Shown here: in pieces, positions 1 through 10,114 of the stretch
Layout: each line of letters begins with the position of its first letter
Position numbering within the stretch: the first letter of the stretch is position 1
Assembly: GCA_001305055.1 (NCBI GenBank)
Contig: BBZX01000003.1
Coordinates: 62,001-126,000 of the forward strand
From: Clostridia bacterium UC5.1-1C12
GTDB taxonomy: Bacteria > Bacillota_I > Bacilli_A > Erysipelotrichales > Erysipelotrichaceae
DNA: 64,000 nucleotides
Reading direction: 5' to 3'
Notes under the pieces: model-generated
What the model was told of the DNA's origin: nothing
Database searches by the model: none
Seen by the model: the letters and a program-made list of their open reading frames with translations, nothing else
Made by a program: the position numbers and the translations under genes

Positions 1-1190
1 GGTGCATATGGCTAATCTTGCAATTATCGGTTCTCATTCAATCAATGGTGTAGCGAAGCTGCATACGCAGATTTTAGTCAAAGATGTATTTAAGAATTAT
101 TATGCAATTATGCCTGAGAAGTTTAATAATAAGACAAACGGCATCACACATCGCCGCTGGCTTGTTTATTCTAACCCACAGCTGACAGAACTTTTAAAGG
201 ATACGATCGGTGATTCCTTCATCAAGCATCCGCAGGATCTAGTTAAGCTGATGGATCATATCGATGATGTGAAGCTTCAGCAGCGTTTCTTAGAAGTGAA
301 GATGGAAAGAAAACAGATTTTGGCAGATTATATCAAAAAGAATGTCGGCATTGAGGTTGATGTTAATTCGATTTTTGATGTGCAGGCAACGTCTGCATGC
401 CTATAAGCGTCAGCTTTTGAATGTAATGCATATTATTTATCTGTATCAGCGAATGAAGGCAGACAGCAGCTTCAGAATCTATCCGCGTACATTTATTTTT
501 GCGGCTAAGGCAGCCCCGGCTTATCACTTTGCGAAAAAGGTTATCGAATTGATTAATTCAATCGCGGCTATGGTAAATAACGATCCGGAAATCAACCGCT
601 ATATGAAGGTTGTCTTTATTCCTAATTACAGTGTATCAATTGCGGAAATTCTGATGAATGCCGCTGATGTATCGGAACAAATTTCGACGGCCGGCAAGGA
701 AGCCAGTGGTACTGGCAACATGAAATTTATGATGAACGGAGCAATTACACTGGGAACGCTTGACGGTGCAAATGTGGAAATTGTTGAACGTGTCGGGTAT
801 GAAAATGCGGAAATCTTCGGTTTGCGTGCTGAAGAGGTTGAAGAGATCAAGCGTGCTAATTCATACCATGTTTGGGACTACTATAATACTCATGAAACGC
901 TGAAGCGAATCGTCGACAGCTTTATTGACGGTACATGGTCTCAGAATAAGGATGAATTCAAACTACTCTATGATGAGTTGATGTTTAAAAATGATGAATA
1001 TCTGCTGTTGGCAGATTTTGATGAATATGAAAAAGCCCAGGCTAATATCCGCAAGCGTTATGAAGACCGCAGCGGCTGGGCTAGAATGTGTCTGCTGAAT
1101 ATTGCTCAGTCAGGCTATTTCTCATCAGACCGTACAATTGAAGAATATGTCAGAGATATTTGGCATATTGAAAAAATTAACGTGAAGTGA
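1..1190 (+). CDS. glgP: Glycogen phosphorylase, 3' part (5' end outside window, one frameshift)
   Basis: This is the C-terminal half of alpha-glucan phosphorylase, which releases glucose-1-phosphate from glycogen in the cytoplasm. Visible family blocks are EKFNNKTNGITHRRWL early on, YKRQLLNVMHI, and TAGKEASGTGNMKFMMNGA, which holds the pyridoxal-phosphate lysine region. The reading frame breaks near 395 between FDVQA and RLHAYKRQLLN. Two bases appear to be missing from an A run, which fits a consensus error. The gene runs off the left edge. Together with pulA and glgCDA it forms the glycogen region of this window. Confidence 0.95.
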
Positions 1191-1196
1191 TCGAAG

Positions 1197-1236
1197 AAAA
1201 GCGATGTTTCAGATAAGCTGAGACACGCTTTTTATT
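1197..1236 (+). terminator. Rho-independent terminator after glgP
   Basis: An imperfect hairpin (AAGCGATGTTTCAG pairing with CTGAGACACGCTT) is followed directly by a T run. It starts a few bases after the glgP stop codon. Confidence 0.8.
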
Positions 1237-1596
1237 ATTCATGCAATTTAGAGTAAGATAAAACACTTATTTGTTATATGGACTTAAGATGGCCGTTGTA
1301 TTCAAGTGCTTACAAAACAGTGAGATAAATCATAGGTAATGTGTAAATTACAGCATTTAATTTTTATATTTATATATGAAACTTCACTGTTTCTAATAAT
1401 ATGGAACTAAATCAATTGTGGATACTTAGAATTTACCGCAAACGAATTATATTTCATGTATCATATCATAAATGCGATTTGACAACGATATAAAAATAAG
1501 ATAGTATTTAAGCGTGAAAGGGCTTACATTCATTACTAAGTTAAAAACTATTTATTGGGGGTTGACGAAAGGTAAAGTAGATTTTCAAAAAAAGTG
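1237..1596. other. AT-rich stretch without recognisable genes
   Basis: About 360 bases between the glgP terminator and the small minus-strand gene are markedly more AT-rich than the flanks. Stops are frequent in all frames and I see no RNA gene. It may be decayed DNA belonging to the AT-rich island that continues to about 2.3 kb. Confidence 0.4.
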
Positions 1597-1894
1597 TTAA
1601 AAAAGCACAGAAGTTGTTTCCGACAAACTGCCAAATGTATCTACAACATAAGATCGAAGGGTATACATATATGATATTTCATCATAAACAATTGGTGCAT
1701 CCATTAATAATCTTGGCTTATCTTCATAATAAATTTCCTCTATAAATTCTACATTTCCAATTTCAACTATGTTTTGGCTAGCACATAGTTATTTAAGTCA
1801 AGGTCAGGTTTATGAGGATTTTCTCGTGCATTTACAGTGACAAAATTTAACAAAAATACAAAAATAACTATTATAAAATTGGTTACTTTTTCAT
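1597..1894 (-). CDS. Small secreted protein, unknown function (two frameshifts)
   Basis: Reading the minus strand and restoring one A near the start codon (ATGAAAAA run, about 1886) and one A near 1776 gives a continuous 99-residue protein. It begins MKKVTNFIIVIFVFLLNF, a typical signal peptide with lysines and a hydrophobic core, and cleavage is plausible after VNA near residue 23. The mature part is acidic and Tyr/Asp-rich (for example IEEIYYEDKPRLLMDAP) and matches no family I recognise. Both breaks fit the A-run deletions seen elsewhere in this window. The gene lies antisense to the 5' part of the next plus-strand frame. Function cannot be assigned. Confidence 0.6.
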
Positions 1895-2277
1895 ATAATC
1901 ACTCTAATCATATTAGTTATGCAGTTAAAATCAAAGGCACGATTGATTATACGAAATATACTTCAACTATAAATAAAAATGCAACTTATTACAAAATTAC
2001 TAAATTGTCGTTTGAGGTAGTAGATTTAGAAAGTCCTGTTACTATGGTTAGCACAACATTAACCATTACTAACAATGGTATGACAGAGAGCGCAGGTGTT
2101 TTAACTCAAACTACATCGAAAAATCTTGGTTCTGCTCATTCTGGTTCACTAAATGGAGTATCTTCATGGAAACCAACATATTCTTTCGAGAATGAAAATG
2201 TAGCAGGACGCATTGAATTTACTGTTAAGAGAGGTACAGGCAGTTATAGTAGCTCTTGGTATCGAAAAGTTGATTAA
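1837..2277 (+). CDS. Hypothetical protein, probably 5'-truncated
   Basis: This open frame of up to 146 residues is rich in Thr, Ser and Asn (TTLTITNNGMTESAG, TVKRGTGSYSSSWYRKV), like a beta-rich exported domain. No ribosome binding site precedes the nominal GTG start, and the first 20 codons lie antisense to the signal-peptide gene on the other strand. The true start is therefore probably missing or downstream. It may be the tail of a secreted protein broken by rearrangement. No family is recognised, and composition is more AT-rich than neighbouring housekeeping genes. Confidence 0.45.
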   Translation: MTKFNKNTKITIIKLVTFSYNHSNHISYAVKIKGTIDYTKYTSTINKNATYYKITKLSFEVVDLESPVTMVSTTLTITNNGMTESAGVLTQTTSKNLGSAHSGSLNGVSSWKPTYSFENENVAGRIEFTVKRGTGSYSSSWYRKVD

Positions 2278-2313
2278 ATATATTTGGAATTATCATTACA
2301 AAGGGGGAAGTAT

Positions 2314-2697
2314 ATGAATAAGAAGCTTGGTTTATTCATCATATGGGTTTTGATTGGCTTTGGTATCGAAGCACTGGCGAACCCAGTCGGCGATACATGG
2401 TCAGGCTTAGGACATCTTTTTGTCAATTATATTGTACTGCTTTCATTGTTTCCATTTGGGGCAGGTTTGATCCTGTTCTATGGTGAAACAAAAAAGAATG
2501 AACCTATTCCTTGTCTAATTTTAACAATTCTATTATTATTGCTTGCTAACGCATCAATACTTCTCTTATGGATCATTCCTAATTTATTCGATCTTGAGTT
2601 CAATCTTCCCTTATTAAGCAGCTTCACTCAATGCTACCGTTATATTCCGATACTATCATTTGGAGCCGCATATTTCGCATCAATGATTAGAAAATAA
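2314..2697 (+). CDS. Small multi-spanning membrane protein
   Basis: The 127-residue protein starts at ATG 2314, nine bases after a strong GGGGGAAG ribosome binding site; a longer in-frame start at 2284 lacks one. I count four hydrophobic segments (around residues 3-22, 33-57, 66-90 and 105-122). No catalytic motif or family is recognised. It follows the AT-rich hypothetical gene and is closed by its own terminator, so the two may be a small acquired unit between glgP and pulA. Confidence 0.65.
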   Translation: MNKKLGLFIIWVLIGFGIEALANPVGDTWSGLGHLFVNYIVLLSLFPFGAGLILFYGETKKNEPIPCLILTILLLLLANASILLLWIIPNLFDLEFNLPLLSSFTQCYRYIPILSFGAAYFASMIRK

Positions 2698-2700
2698 TAC

Positions 2701-2740
2701 AAAAAAGGCACGTTTCAATTGAATGAAATGCGCCTTTTTC
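2701..2740 (+). terminator. Rho-independent terminator
   Basis: The hairpin AAAAAAGGCACGTTTC / GAAATGCGCCTTTTT has A and T runs on the two sides, so it can work in both directions. It lies just after the membrane protein gene. Confidence 0.8.
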
Positions 2741-2761
2741 CAGTTTTCACCACTTTTCTTA

Positions 2762-2845
2762 TTAAACTAAGTAAGATAAAATTGGTCCCAGTGCCATCAT
2801 TACACAAACGATCAGCACAAGAATAATCACTATTTTCTTTTTCAT
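2762..2845 (-). CDS. Possible 27-residue membrane peptide
   Basis: The minus strand encodes a 27-residue peptide starting MKKKIVIILVLIVCVMM, a single hydrophobic helix after three lysines. No clear Shine-Dalgarno precedes it. A TATGAT box lies about ten bases before the ATG, so a nearly leaderless transcript is conceivable. The peptide shape is suggestive but the length makes chance plausible. Confidence 0.3.
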   Translation of the reverse strand: MKKKIVIILVLIVCVMMALGPILSYLV

Positions 2846-2939
2846 GACACTATCATAACAGGAAAAAATCAATTCGTAAAGCTAAGGTACGGCTGGTACA
2901 ACCTCTAAAAATAGTTTATACTATAAATTAGGTGATAAT

Positions 2940-5052
2940 ATGCGAGCTGTTGATTATTTTGAAGCTTATTTAGACGATTTTGATAAAATCGTAATTTTTT
3001 CTCAAAAGAAAGCTATGACGGGGTAAGCCGTCAATTTTATCTGCGTGATGATTTTGGCAATATTGATGAATTGCAGATTTTGTCCGTAGAGCCTTTAACG
3101 ACTCATATCAAATATACATGCCGAGTGCTGCATGAAATTGAAATCGGCAGAGAATACCAGGTACTTCATCAATTTGCCCGGTCAACGATTCTGCAATACT
3201 CTTATATCGTGAAGCGGCCGCGCTTTGATGCGATGTTTGCCTATGATGGAAATGATCTTGGGGCTAATTATACGCCGGCTGCCACAACTTTGTGATATGG
3301 GCACCGACGGCAGCTAAGGTCTGCTTGGAAATTCAGCGCAAGGATCAGCCGGAAATACATATGATGGAGAAGAGTGAAAAGGGTACGTTCAGATTAACCT
3401 TAAAGGGTGATTATGAACTTGCTAAATACGTCTATCATGTCCGTGTCAATGGCATATGGAATGAATCCATTGATCCTTACGGCAAATCATCAACAATTAA
3501 TTCTACTCGTTCTATCGTTGCAGACTTATCTAAAATTAAAATGGCTGAAGGTCAGCTGCCAATCATGCATGGCAATACAGAAGCTATCATTTATGAAACC
3601 AGTGTTCGTGATTTTACAATGAAACCGAATATCGGTGTCAGTCATCCTGGTAAATTTAAAGGCTTTGTGGAAGAAAATGAAACGACCAAGTCATTAAATA
3701 CTGGGTTTAGTTATTTAAAAACATTAGGGATCACCCACGTTCAGCTGATGCCGGTACTGGATTTTGGTTCGGTAGATGAATACAACCAGCGATTGTTTTA
3801 TAATTGGGGTTATGATCCTTTGCAATATATGACTTTAGAAGGCAGCTATGCCAGCAATTCATTTGATCCGATGTCCAGAATCAATGATTTTTGTGAACTT
3901 GTTGATAAGCTGCATGAAAATGGAATGCGTGTTGTGCTTGATGTGGTATTTAACCATGTTTTTGATTTGCCGACCAGTTCTTTTCAGAAAATTGTGCCCG
4001 GTTATTATTTTCAAATGAATGAGCTTGGTCATTATTCCAATGGCACATGGTGCGGTAATGATTTTGATTCCACTGGCTTTATGGCGAGAAAGTTTATCGT
4101 TGATGCCTGTGTTTATCTGGCAAAAACTTTCAGAATCGATGGCTTCCGCTTCGATTTAATGGGGATTCTTGATGTGGATACTGTGAATGAAGTATACCGC
4201 CGGTGCCGTGAAATCAATCGTGATTTTATCATTTATGGTGAGGGATGGGATATGCCTTCCTATCTTGATCCAAATCGCCGTGCATCGATTGCGAATCATG
4301 ATAAAATGCCGATGATCGCGCATTTCTCTGATCGTTTCCGCGATGTCATCAAGGGACGTACAAGTGTTGAAGAAATCGACGTGAAAGGTTACTGTTCCAA
4401 TGATCTGTCACTGATACAGGTAGCCAAAGATGTGTTAAGCGCCAGTGTAACGAATAAGAATAATATTGCGGCCTATTTCTCAAGTCCTCAGCAGGCAGTA
4501 AACTATGTTGAATGCCATGATAATATGACATGCTGGGATAAGCTGAAAAGCTGCTGCCGTGAAGATACCCGTGAAACAAGAATAAAGCGTCAGCAATTAT
4601 GTCTGGCGGCCGTACTTTTTGCGCAAGGCATACCGTTTATTCACAGCGGTCAAGAATTTGCGAGGACGAAGCATGGCAAACCGAATACATATTGTGACTC
4701 TGATTCGATTAATCGTATTGATTATGAACGCCGCAACCGCTATCTGTCGATTGTGGAATTTGCCAAAGACTGTATTGCTTTGCGAAAATCACTGCCTTGT
4801 TTCTCCTATGCTACTACTCAGGATATACTTGAATATGTGAGCTTTGAGGAAATCAATCACAGCGCACTGGTTTATCGCATGAAGGATGAAATCAATGATG
4901 TGGCGGTTATTTTTAACCCAACTCAAAATTATTACGAATATGATATGAAGAATAATTATCAGCTGATATTTAAAGATGGTAAAATAACACCTGAAGAGCA
5001 GCGAATCGTTAAAGTTGAACCATTATCTGTTTTGGTATTGAAAAGAGGTTAA
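2940..5052 (+). CDS. pulA: Type I pullulanase, glycogen debranching (two frameshifts)
   Basis: This is a GH13 debranching enzyme hydrolysing alpha-1,6 bonds of pullulan or glycogen. Start ATG 2940 follows AGGTGATA. An N-terminal CBM48-like domain (WAPTAAKVCLEI) precedes the GH13 barrel. Visible motifs are the pullulanase signature YNWGYDP (about residue 286), DVVFNHVF, the nucleophile region GFRFDLMG (about 400), the acid region GEGWD and ECHDN. There is no signal peptide, which fits a cytoplasmic role beside GlgP. The frame breaks near 3014 (one A) and 3288 (one T); restoring both gives about 704 residues, normal for the family. Confidence 0.95.
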
Positions 5053-5054
5053 TT

Positions 5055-5410
5055 ATGAATGTTAAGAAAAGAAGTGTAGGGGCAGTCCTCTGTTTAAGTA
5101 TATTTACATGCGGAATTTATTATATTTATCTGATTTATAAACTTGGGGAAGAATTAAATGAAGTCAGCTGTTCCAATTCCAATAATGGCGTCGTCGATGT
5201 TTTGCTGACTTTTTTACTTGCGGATTATATGGAATCTACTGGCATTATAAGATTGCCCGACAGATTGAAGATATGGAATATAATCTGGGAATGCGGGTTG
5301 GTTCAATATCTATTATCTGTCTGATTTTGGCTGTTTTGATGCTGCCGCTGATTTCAATGGCAATTAATCAAAGTGAATTAAACCACGTATTGGATGAAGT
5401 CACATACTAA
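5055..5410 (+). CDS. DUF4234-type small membrane protein (one frameshift)
   Basis: The protein contains two copies of the hydrophobic TCGIY element typical of DUF4234: SIFTCGIYYIYLIYKL, and a second one (FFTCGLYGIYWHYK) once one T is restored in the T run near 5215. Reconstructed length is about 118 residues with three membrane segments. It begins two bases after the pulA stop, so it is translationally close to pulA. The family has no established function. The 3' end overlaps the next gene by 17 bases. Confidence 0.75.
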
Positions 5411-5791
5411 ACAGCTGCTGCCGATTCTGCTGATCATAGGATGTATAGCAGTTGCTGGCTGGTACTGTCCGATTCAGGAAATTACCGGTATTCCATGTCC
5501 GGGCTGCGGGATGAGTACCGCCTTCTATTATTTTGTGCAGGGCAGGTTTCAAGAAGCCTATTTCTTTAACCCAGCCTTTATGTGCTGTTGATATTTGTTT
5601 TAATCAGCGGTTTCGGCTGGCTTAAGAATCGACAGTTTTTACAATCAACACTTTGGCGGCGGTTGTTCTGGCTGATGATGCTGATTTGGTTTGGTATCTG
5701 GCTGATGCGGATGATTTATATCTATCCTAACTGGCCGATGATTTATATGGAAGATAATCTGCTTCAAAGATTCATTTTGCGGTTGCACTAA
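5394..5791 (+). CDS. DUF2752 membrane protein (one frameshift)
   Basis: The DUF2752 signature CPIQEITGIPCPGCGMSTA and the following NPAF are present. Restoring one T in the TTT run near 5577 joins the N-terminal part to a C-terminal half with two further membrane helices, giving about 132 residues. The cysteines of CPGCG are intact. It is probably co-transcribed with the DUF4234 gene, a pairing common in Firmicutes, and its role is unknown. Confidence 0.8.
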
Positions 5792-5792
5792 C

Positions 5793-5816
5793 AAAGGGCT
5801 TTATGCCCTTTTTATT
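5793..5816 (+). terminator. Rho-independent terminator
   Basis: AAAGGGC / GCCCTTT hairpin with a short loop and T run after the DUF2752 gene. Confidence 0.85.
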
Positions 5817-5841
5817 TATATGAAAAAAAGCTGCATGCAGC

Positions 5842-6504
5842 TTATAGTTGAAGAATCGTCAGACTGATATTTTTCATAAGATTAAATAACGCATCATTCA
5901 CAAAATTTAAGGGGATATTAAGAATTCCTGTATAAAGCAGCAAAATCAGGATCGGCGCAAAGTAACGCTCATAACGCATAATGCCGAAATACAGCTGTTC
6001 AGGAAGCAAAGCATTTAAAAATTTAGAACCATCAAGCGGCGGAATCGGAATAAGGTTAAAAATCCCTAACCCCAGGTTATAGCTAAGCAGGAAGGGCAAA
6101 AATTCTAACAGATAATCAAAAATTGAAGTAATAATGCCGCCATGCAAAGGAATCAGCCCGATACGCAGCATTTTTATAATCCCATAATAGGCAAAGATAC
6201 TGATAAAGGCAAGCAGGAAATTCATCATAGGCCCTGCCAACGCGACATTTACCATACCCTGTTTTTTATTCTGGTAATAATTTGGATTTACCATAACCGG
6301 CTTTGCCCATCCGAAGCGAAACAGAAACAGCGACAGGGTGCCAAGCGGATCAAGATGGTGCAGAGGATTTAATGATAAGCGGCCATTACGTCTAGGCGTT
6401 GGATCGCCCAGTTTATCCGATACCCAGCCATGGGCAAACTCATGCAGCGTCAGCGCAATTAATAAAGCCGGAATGGAATAGACGAGGGATGATAACTGAT
6501 CCAT
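5842..6504 (-). CDS. Site-2 protease (M50 family) homologue
   Basis: The intact 220-residue integral membrane zinc peptidase of the short M50/SpoIVFB-like class carries the HEFAHG metal motif at residues 21-26. It also has the conserved NPLHHLDPLG segment and the distal NLIPIPPLDGS motif carrying the aspartate ligand. About five hydrophobic segments are visible. There is no PDZ domain. It stands alone, transcribed opposite to its neighbours, so the substrate is not indicated by context. Confidence 0.9.
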   Translation of the reverse strand: MDQLSSLVYSIPALLIALTLHEFAHGWVSDKLGDPTPRRNGRLSLNPLHHLDPLGTLSLFLFRFGWAKPVMVNPNYYQNKKQGMVNVALAGPMMNFLLAFISIFAYYGIIKMLRIGLIPLHGGIITSIFDYLLEFLPFLLSYNLGLGIFNLIPIPPLDGSKFLNALLPEQLYFGIMRYERYFAPILILLLYTGILNIPLNFVNDALFNLMKNISLTILQL

Positions 6505-6626
6505 ATAGCTCCTCCTTAAATTGACATATCTTAATTATGGCAAAATATCTCTGCTTGTCAATGGTAAATCCCTGAATATCAATTGCCAATCGGCAGAAAA
6601 ATGTGTACAATTACAACGGTGATAAC

Positions 6627-7824
6627 GTGAAAAAATGGATCTTACTCGCGATGGCATGCCTGCTTACTGCATGTTCAGCAGAGATAAAATTAGAAGAATC
6701 CGCGGTTTTAAAGGTTGCGGTAGAGAATGAAGCATATGGTGAAGGCTTAAAAGCATTATGGAATGAGACATATCCGGATAATGCCGATGCACTTGAAATC
6801 AGTGTGATCAATGAGTATGAAATTCTTGAAGGTGTATTAAGTTTTAAAGGCATTCCTTATGATGTGTTTTTAATCAAGGATGAAGATGTCGCAACGGCAT
6901 TATCCCATTTGTATGAAATACCTGCGTCATTTCATGATAGTTTTGAAGCTAGTATCCGTGAGGATTTTGCATCGACAATCAATGCGGTAAAGAATTGTTA
7001 CTATCCGATGATTGCGGATGGCTTTCTTTATGCGCTGAATTTGACAGCCATTGAGGAAAAGGGGCTCAAGCCTGAACTGTTTGAAAACTTTGAATCAATG
7101 GCCGATACGGATGTCGATAATTTATTTTATTATTATGATAACCCGCTCTTTCTTTTGCCGCTGTTAAGCAGTGATGGTAGTTATTTCCCGGGAAAAGAAG
7201 AAGCTGTAGTTAATTTTAAAAATGAAGCATTTCTTCATTCACTGAATGATTACATAACCATCAAAAAAGTCTGAATCTTGAAAGTGATCCGGCGCAGTTT
7301 GATCAATGGTTTATTTCACAGTCTTATCTAAGCGGATTGATCGGCCCTTGGATGCAGTATGAAAAAAGCGAGGAAATCAATGAGATTACCCTGCGTTTTC
7401 AGAAGCTTCCGCTAATCGATGGACAGCAGCTGAAAACTCTTGCCGTTTCCTATGGTTATAGTATTAATGCTGACACGATCTATCCGAATGCGTCTTTAAA
7501 ATTATTGGAATTGATGCATTCAGTTAAAGGCATGCAGCTATTACTGGATACAACAGAATTAGTTCCGTTAATCACGGAAGAAGAAATGGAAAACTTAATT
7601 TTTCAAAGGGACATCAAAAAGAGAAAGTAACCGCAATGAATGGTGCTGTGCAGCAGGATCTTGTCGGCTTGAAAGAGAATGCCAATGTAATTGCCATGGG
7701 TATCTTTGATGAAGAAAGTGTGCGTGCGCTTATCGATAATGAGTGTATGACGGATGCAGAGGCTTGTACTGATTTATTAAGTGAGAAGAACGCGGAGTGG
7801 ATCAAAGCGCAGGCTGGACATTAA
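6627..7824 (+). CDS. Extracellular solute-binding lipoprotein (two frameshifts)
   Basis: The GTG at 6627 begins VKKWILLAMACLLTACSA, a lipoprotein signal with lipobox LTAC. The rest resembles ABC-transporter family 1 binding proteins (DVFLIKDEDVATALSHLYEI, and a C-terminal region in the style used by sugar or polyamine binders). The frame breaks at an A6 run near 7271 and at a CAAAGGG near 7606. With both corrected the protein is about 399 residues. No permease or ATPase genes are adjacent, so it is an orphan binding protein and its ligand is unknown. Confidence 0.7.
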
Positions 7825-7837
7825 AATTTGTCAAACA

Positions 7838-7883
7838 AAAAGGAACTGAGTGAAGGCTTTCCCTCAAATCAGTTCCTTTATTT
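7838..7883. terminator. Bidirectional terminator between convergent genes
   Basis: AAAGGAACTGA pairs with TCAGTTCCTTT and is flanked by A and T runs. It sits between the convergent lipoprotein and ung genes. Confidence 0.8.
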
Positions 7884-8553
7884 TAATTTTCAATCTGCCA
7901 GTCAATTTCTTTTAAACCATGCTCCTTCAAAAAGGCATTTGTCATTTTGAAATGGTTACAGCCAAAGAAGCCGTTGTACGCGGAAAACGGACTTGGATGA
8001 GCACATTTCAGAATCAGATGTTTCGGATTAGTGATTAGTTTTTCCTTGCTTTGCGCATTGCGCCCCCAAAGCAGGAATACAACAGGATCTTCTTTATCAT
8101 TGATCAGCGATATAATTTTATCCGTAAGAATTTCCCAGCCCTTACCCGCATGAGAGTTTGGCTGACCGCGGCGAACTGTCAAACAAGTGTTCAGCATCAG
8201 TACCCCTTGGCTTGTCCATTTGGTCAATTCACCATGCTCCGGTATGGTACAGCCAAGCTCATTTGCTAATTCTTGATAGATGTTTCTTAATGAAGGCGGC
8301 GGTGTTACGCCTTTTTTTACTGAAAAACAAAGTCCGTGTGCCTGACTAGGACCATGATAGGGGTCTTGACCTAATAATAAGACATGGGTGTTTTGATATG
8401 AGGTATAACGCAATGCATTGAAAATGTCATGCATGTTGGATAGACCGTATTATGATTATATTCTTCAACTAAAAACTTACGCAGCTGAAGATAATAGTCT
8501 TTTGAAAATTCTTCTTTTAATAATTCATCCCAGTCATTACCGATATTTACCAT
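7883..8553 (-). CDS. ung: Uracil-DNA glycosylase, family 1 (one frameshift)
   Basis: Ung removes uracil from DNA in base excision repair. The water-activating motif [14 protein letters not shown] and the uracil-binding and DNA-contact loop [13 protein letters not shown] are both present. Start ATG at 8553 follows GAGGAAG. The frame breaks near 8439, where CCAACATG should read CCAAACATG (YPNMHDIF), a single-A deletion. Corrected length is 223 residues, normal for the family. Confidence 0.95.
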
Positions 8554-8651
8554 AGCTGCTTCCTCACTTTTATTTCTGAATCTATTGTAGCATAAAACTG
8601 ATCGGGAGCGAAGATGCAGCTTCTATTACACAGTGACTTATGATTAAAATA

Positions 8652-8680
8652 TTTGTTTTACAGTTCTTGTATGATACAAT
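8652..8680 (+). promoter_or_regulatory. Likely promoter of folC
   Basis: TTTGTT and TACAAT are separated by 17 bases, with a TG one base upstream of the -10 box. The start codon of folC lies about 67 bases further down. Confidence 0.5.
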
Positions 8681-8747
8681 AGAGTGCGGAGTTTGTAAGG
8701 CAGCAAATAAGTTTCACGGTTCATTATGAAAGAGATGAGAATGTTTT

Positions 8748-9989
8748 ATGCATAAATTTCAAAGTGCTGATGAAGTCATTGAATTAATCGAGGGACGAAA
8801 AAACAACCACAAAGGATTGGTGAAGTTTTCCTATGCGCTGCATGTTCTTGAGGATCCCCAGATAAAGCTGAAATGCGTGCATATCGGCGGTACAAATGGC
8901 AAGGGAAGTACCACTGATTATCTGCGCAGCATTCTTCAGCAGGCAGGCTATCGGGTTGGAACATTCACATCCCCTTATCTTGAAGTTCATAATGATCGTA
9001 TCAGAATCAATAATGAATTTATCAGCAATGATGAGCTGCTGGCCCTGGCAAATGAAACAGCTGATTTATGGGAGCAATATGATTTAAGTATGTTTGAAAT
9101 CGATATGCTGCTTGCCAGCTTATATTTTCTGCGCCATGATGTTGATATAGCGCTCTTTGAGGTAGGCATGGGCGGTCGTCTTGATGCTACGAATGTGGTT
9201 GATCCGCTGTTTAGCATCATTACCAGTATCGGTCTTGATCATATGCAGTATCTTGGTAATACCCACGCGTTGATTGCGAAAGAAAAGGCGGGAATTATCA
9301 AGGCAAAGAAGGATTGTATAACTGCTGAAACAAGAGAAGATTGTCTTAATGTCTTTCAACAGACATGTGATTCATTGGGTTCGCAATTAATCCGCTGCCA
9401 AGCAGTCATGAATTTGCATGTTGATCAAGGTGTTGTGTTTGATTATCGGAATTTTAAAGGCATCAAGCTTTTATCTAAGGCAGGCTATCAGGCAAAGAAT
9501 GCTTCGCTGGCGATTGAAGCCGCGTACAAATTAAGAAGTTTAGGGTATGAAATCAGTGATGAAATGATTATTGAAGGTTTAGCCGCTGCATTCTGGAAGG
9601 GGCGCTTTGAACAAGTGCATACTCATCCGGATGTTTATATAGATGGCGCCCACAATGAGCAGGGTATACGAGCGCTTGTGGATGCCGCCAGAATTTTTCC
9701 GAAGGTCAGGATTATCTTTAGTGCCCTGAAGGATAAGAATACAAAGAGCATGATTGAACAGCTGCTGACGTTAAGCGATGATCTGACAATCTGTGAATTT
9801 AATTTTTATCGGGCACAGGATGCGGAAAAATTAGCGGAAGGGTATCCGGTTAAAATCATCAAGGATTATCGCAAGGCAATTTATGATTGTCTTGAAGGCG
9901 ACGATATCGTTTTGATTACCGGCAGCCTGTATTTTATCTCGCTGGTGCGGGAAATGTTTCAAAAAATGAAAGGAGCGTCTACTCAATAG
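8748..9989 (+). CDS. folC: Folylpolyglutamate synthase / dihydrofolate synthase
   Basis: FolC adds glutamates to folates and is an ATP-dependent Mur-ligase-family enzyme. The intact 413-residue protein shows the P-loop GGTNGKGST (about residues 46-54), GTFTSPYL, the FEVGMGGRLDATN block and DGAHN in the C-terminal domain. It is directly upstream of a FolT-type transporter gene, a sensible pairing since polyglutamylation traps imported folate. Confidence 0.95.
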   Translation: MHKFQSADEVIELIEGRKNNHKGLVKFSYALHVLEDPQIKLKCVHIGGTNGKGSTTDYLRSILQQAGYRVGTFTSPYLEVHNDRIRINNEFISNDELLALANETADLWEQYDLSMFEIDMLLASLYFLRHDVDIALFEVGMGGRLDATNVVDPLFSIITSIGLDHMQYLGNTHALIAKEKAGIIKAKKDCITAETREDCLNVFQQTCDSLGSQLIRCQAVMNLHVDQGVVFDYRNFKGIKLLSKAGYQAKNASLAIEAAYKLRSLGYEISDEMIIEGLAAAFWKGRFEQVHTHPDVYIDGAHNEQGIRALVDAARIFPKVRIIFSALKDKNTKSMIEQLLTLSDDLTICEFNFYRAQDAEKLAEGYPVKIIKDYRKAIYDCLEGDDIVLITGSLYFISLVREMFQKMKGASTQ

Positions 9990-10108
9990 ACATTCTGGCT
10001 TAGCATGTACGGGTGCATCTACACTCGGAATTAACGCCTATGGAGTACCGAAAGGTACGTCTGAAGTAGGAAGAATTCTTCATGTGACTATGAGAGTAGC
10101 AAGTAGGT
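9977..10108 (+). ncRNA. Putative structured leader RNA of the folT-like gene
   Basis: The 125-base gap between folC and the transporter gene can fold. A perfect GTACC-GAAA-GGTAC tetraloop hairpin lies at about 10034-10047. ATGTA-CGGG-TGCAT forms a second hairpin near 10006-10019. The outer segments CTACTC plus TAGACAT can pair with ATGT(GA)CTA plus GAGTAG to close a long interrupted stem. That would make it a cis-regulatory leader. I do not recognise the THF-I or THF-II riboswitch consensus. The same bases are also open in one frame for about 40 codons without a start codon, so a small frameshifted gene is the main alternative. Confidence 0.35.
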
Positions 10109-10114
10109 AAGTTT

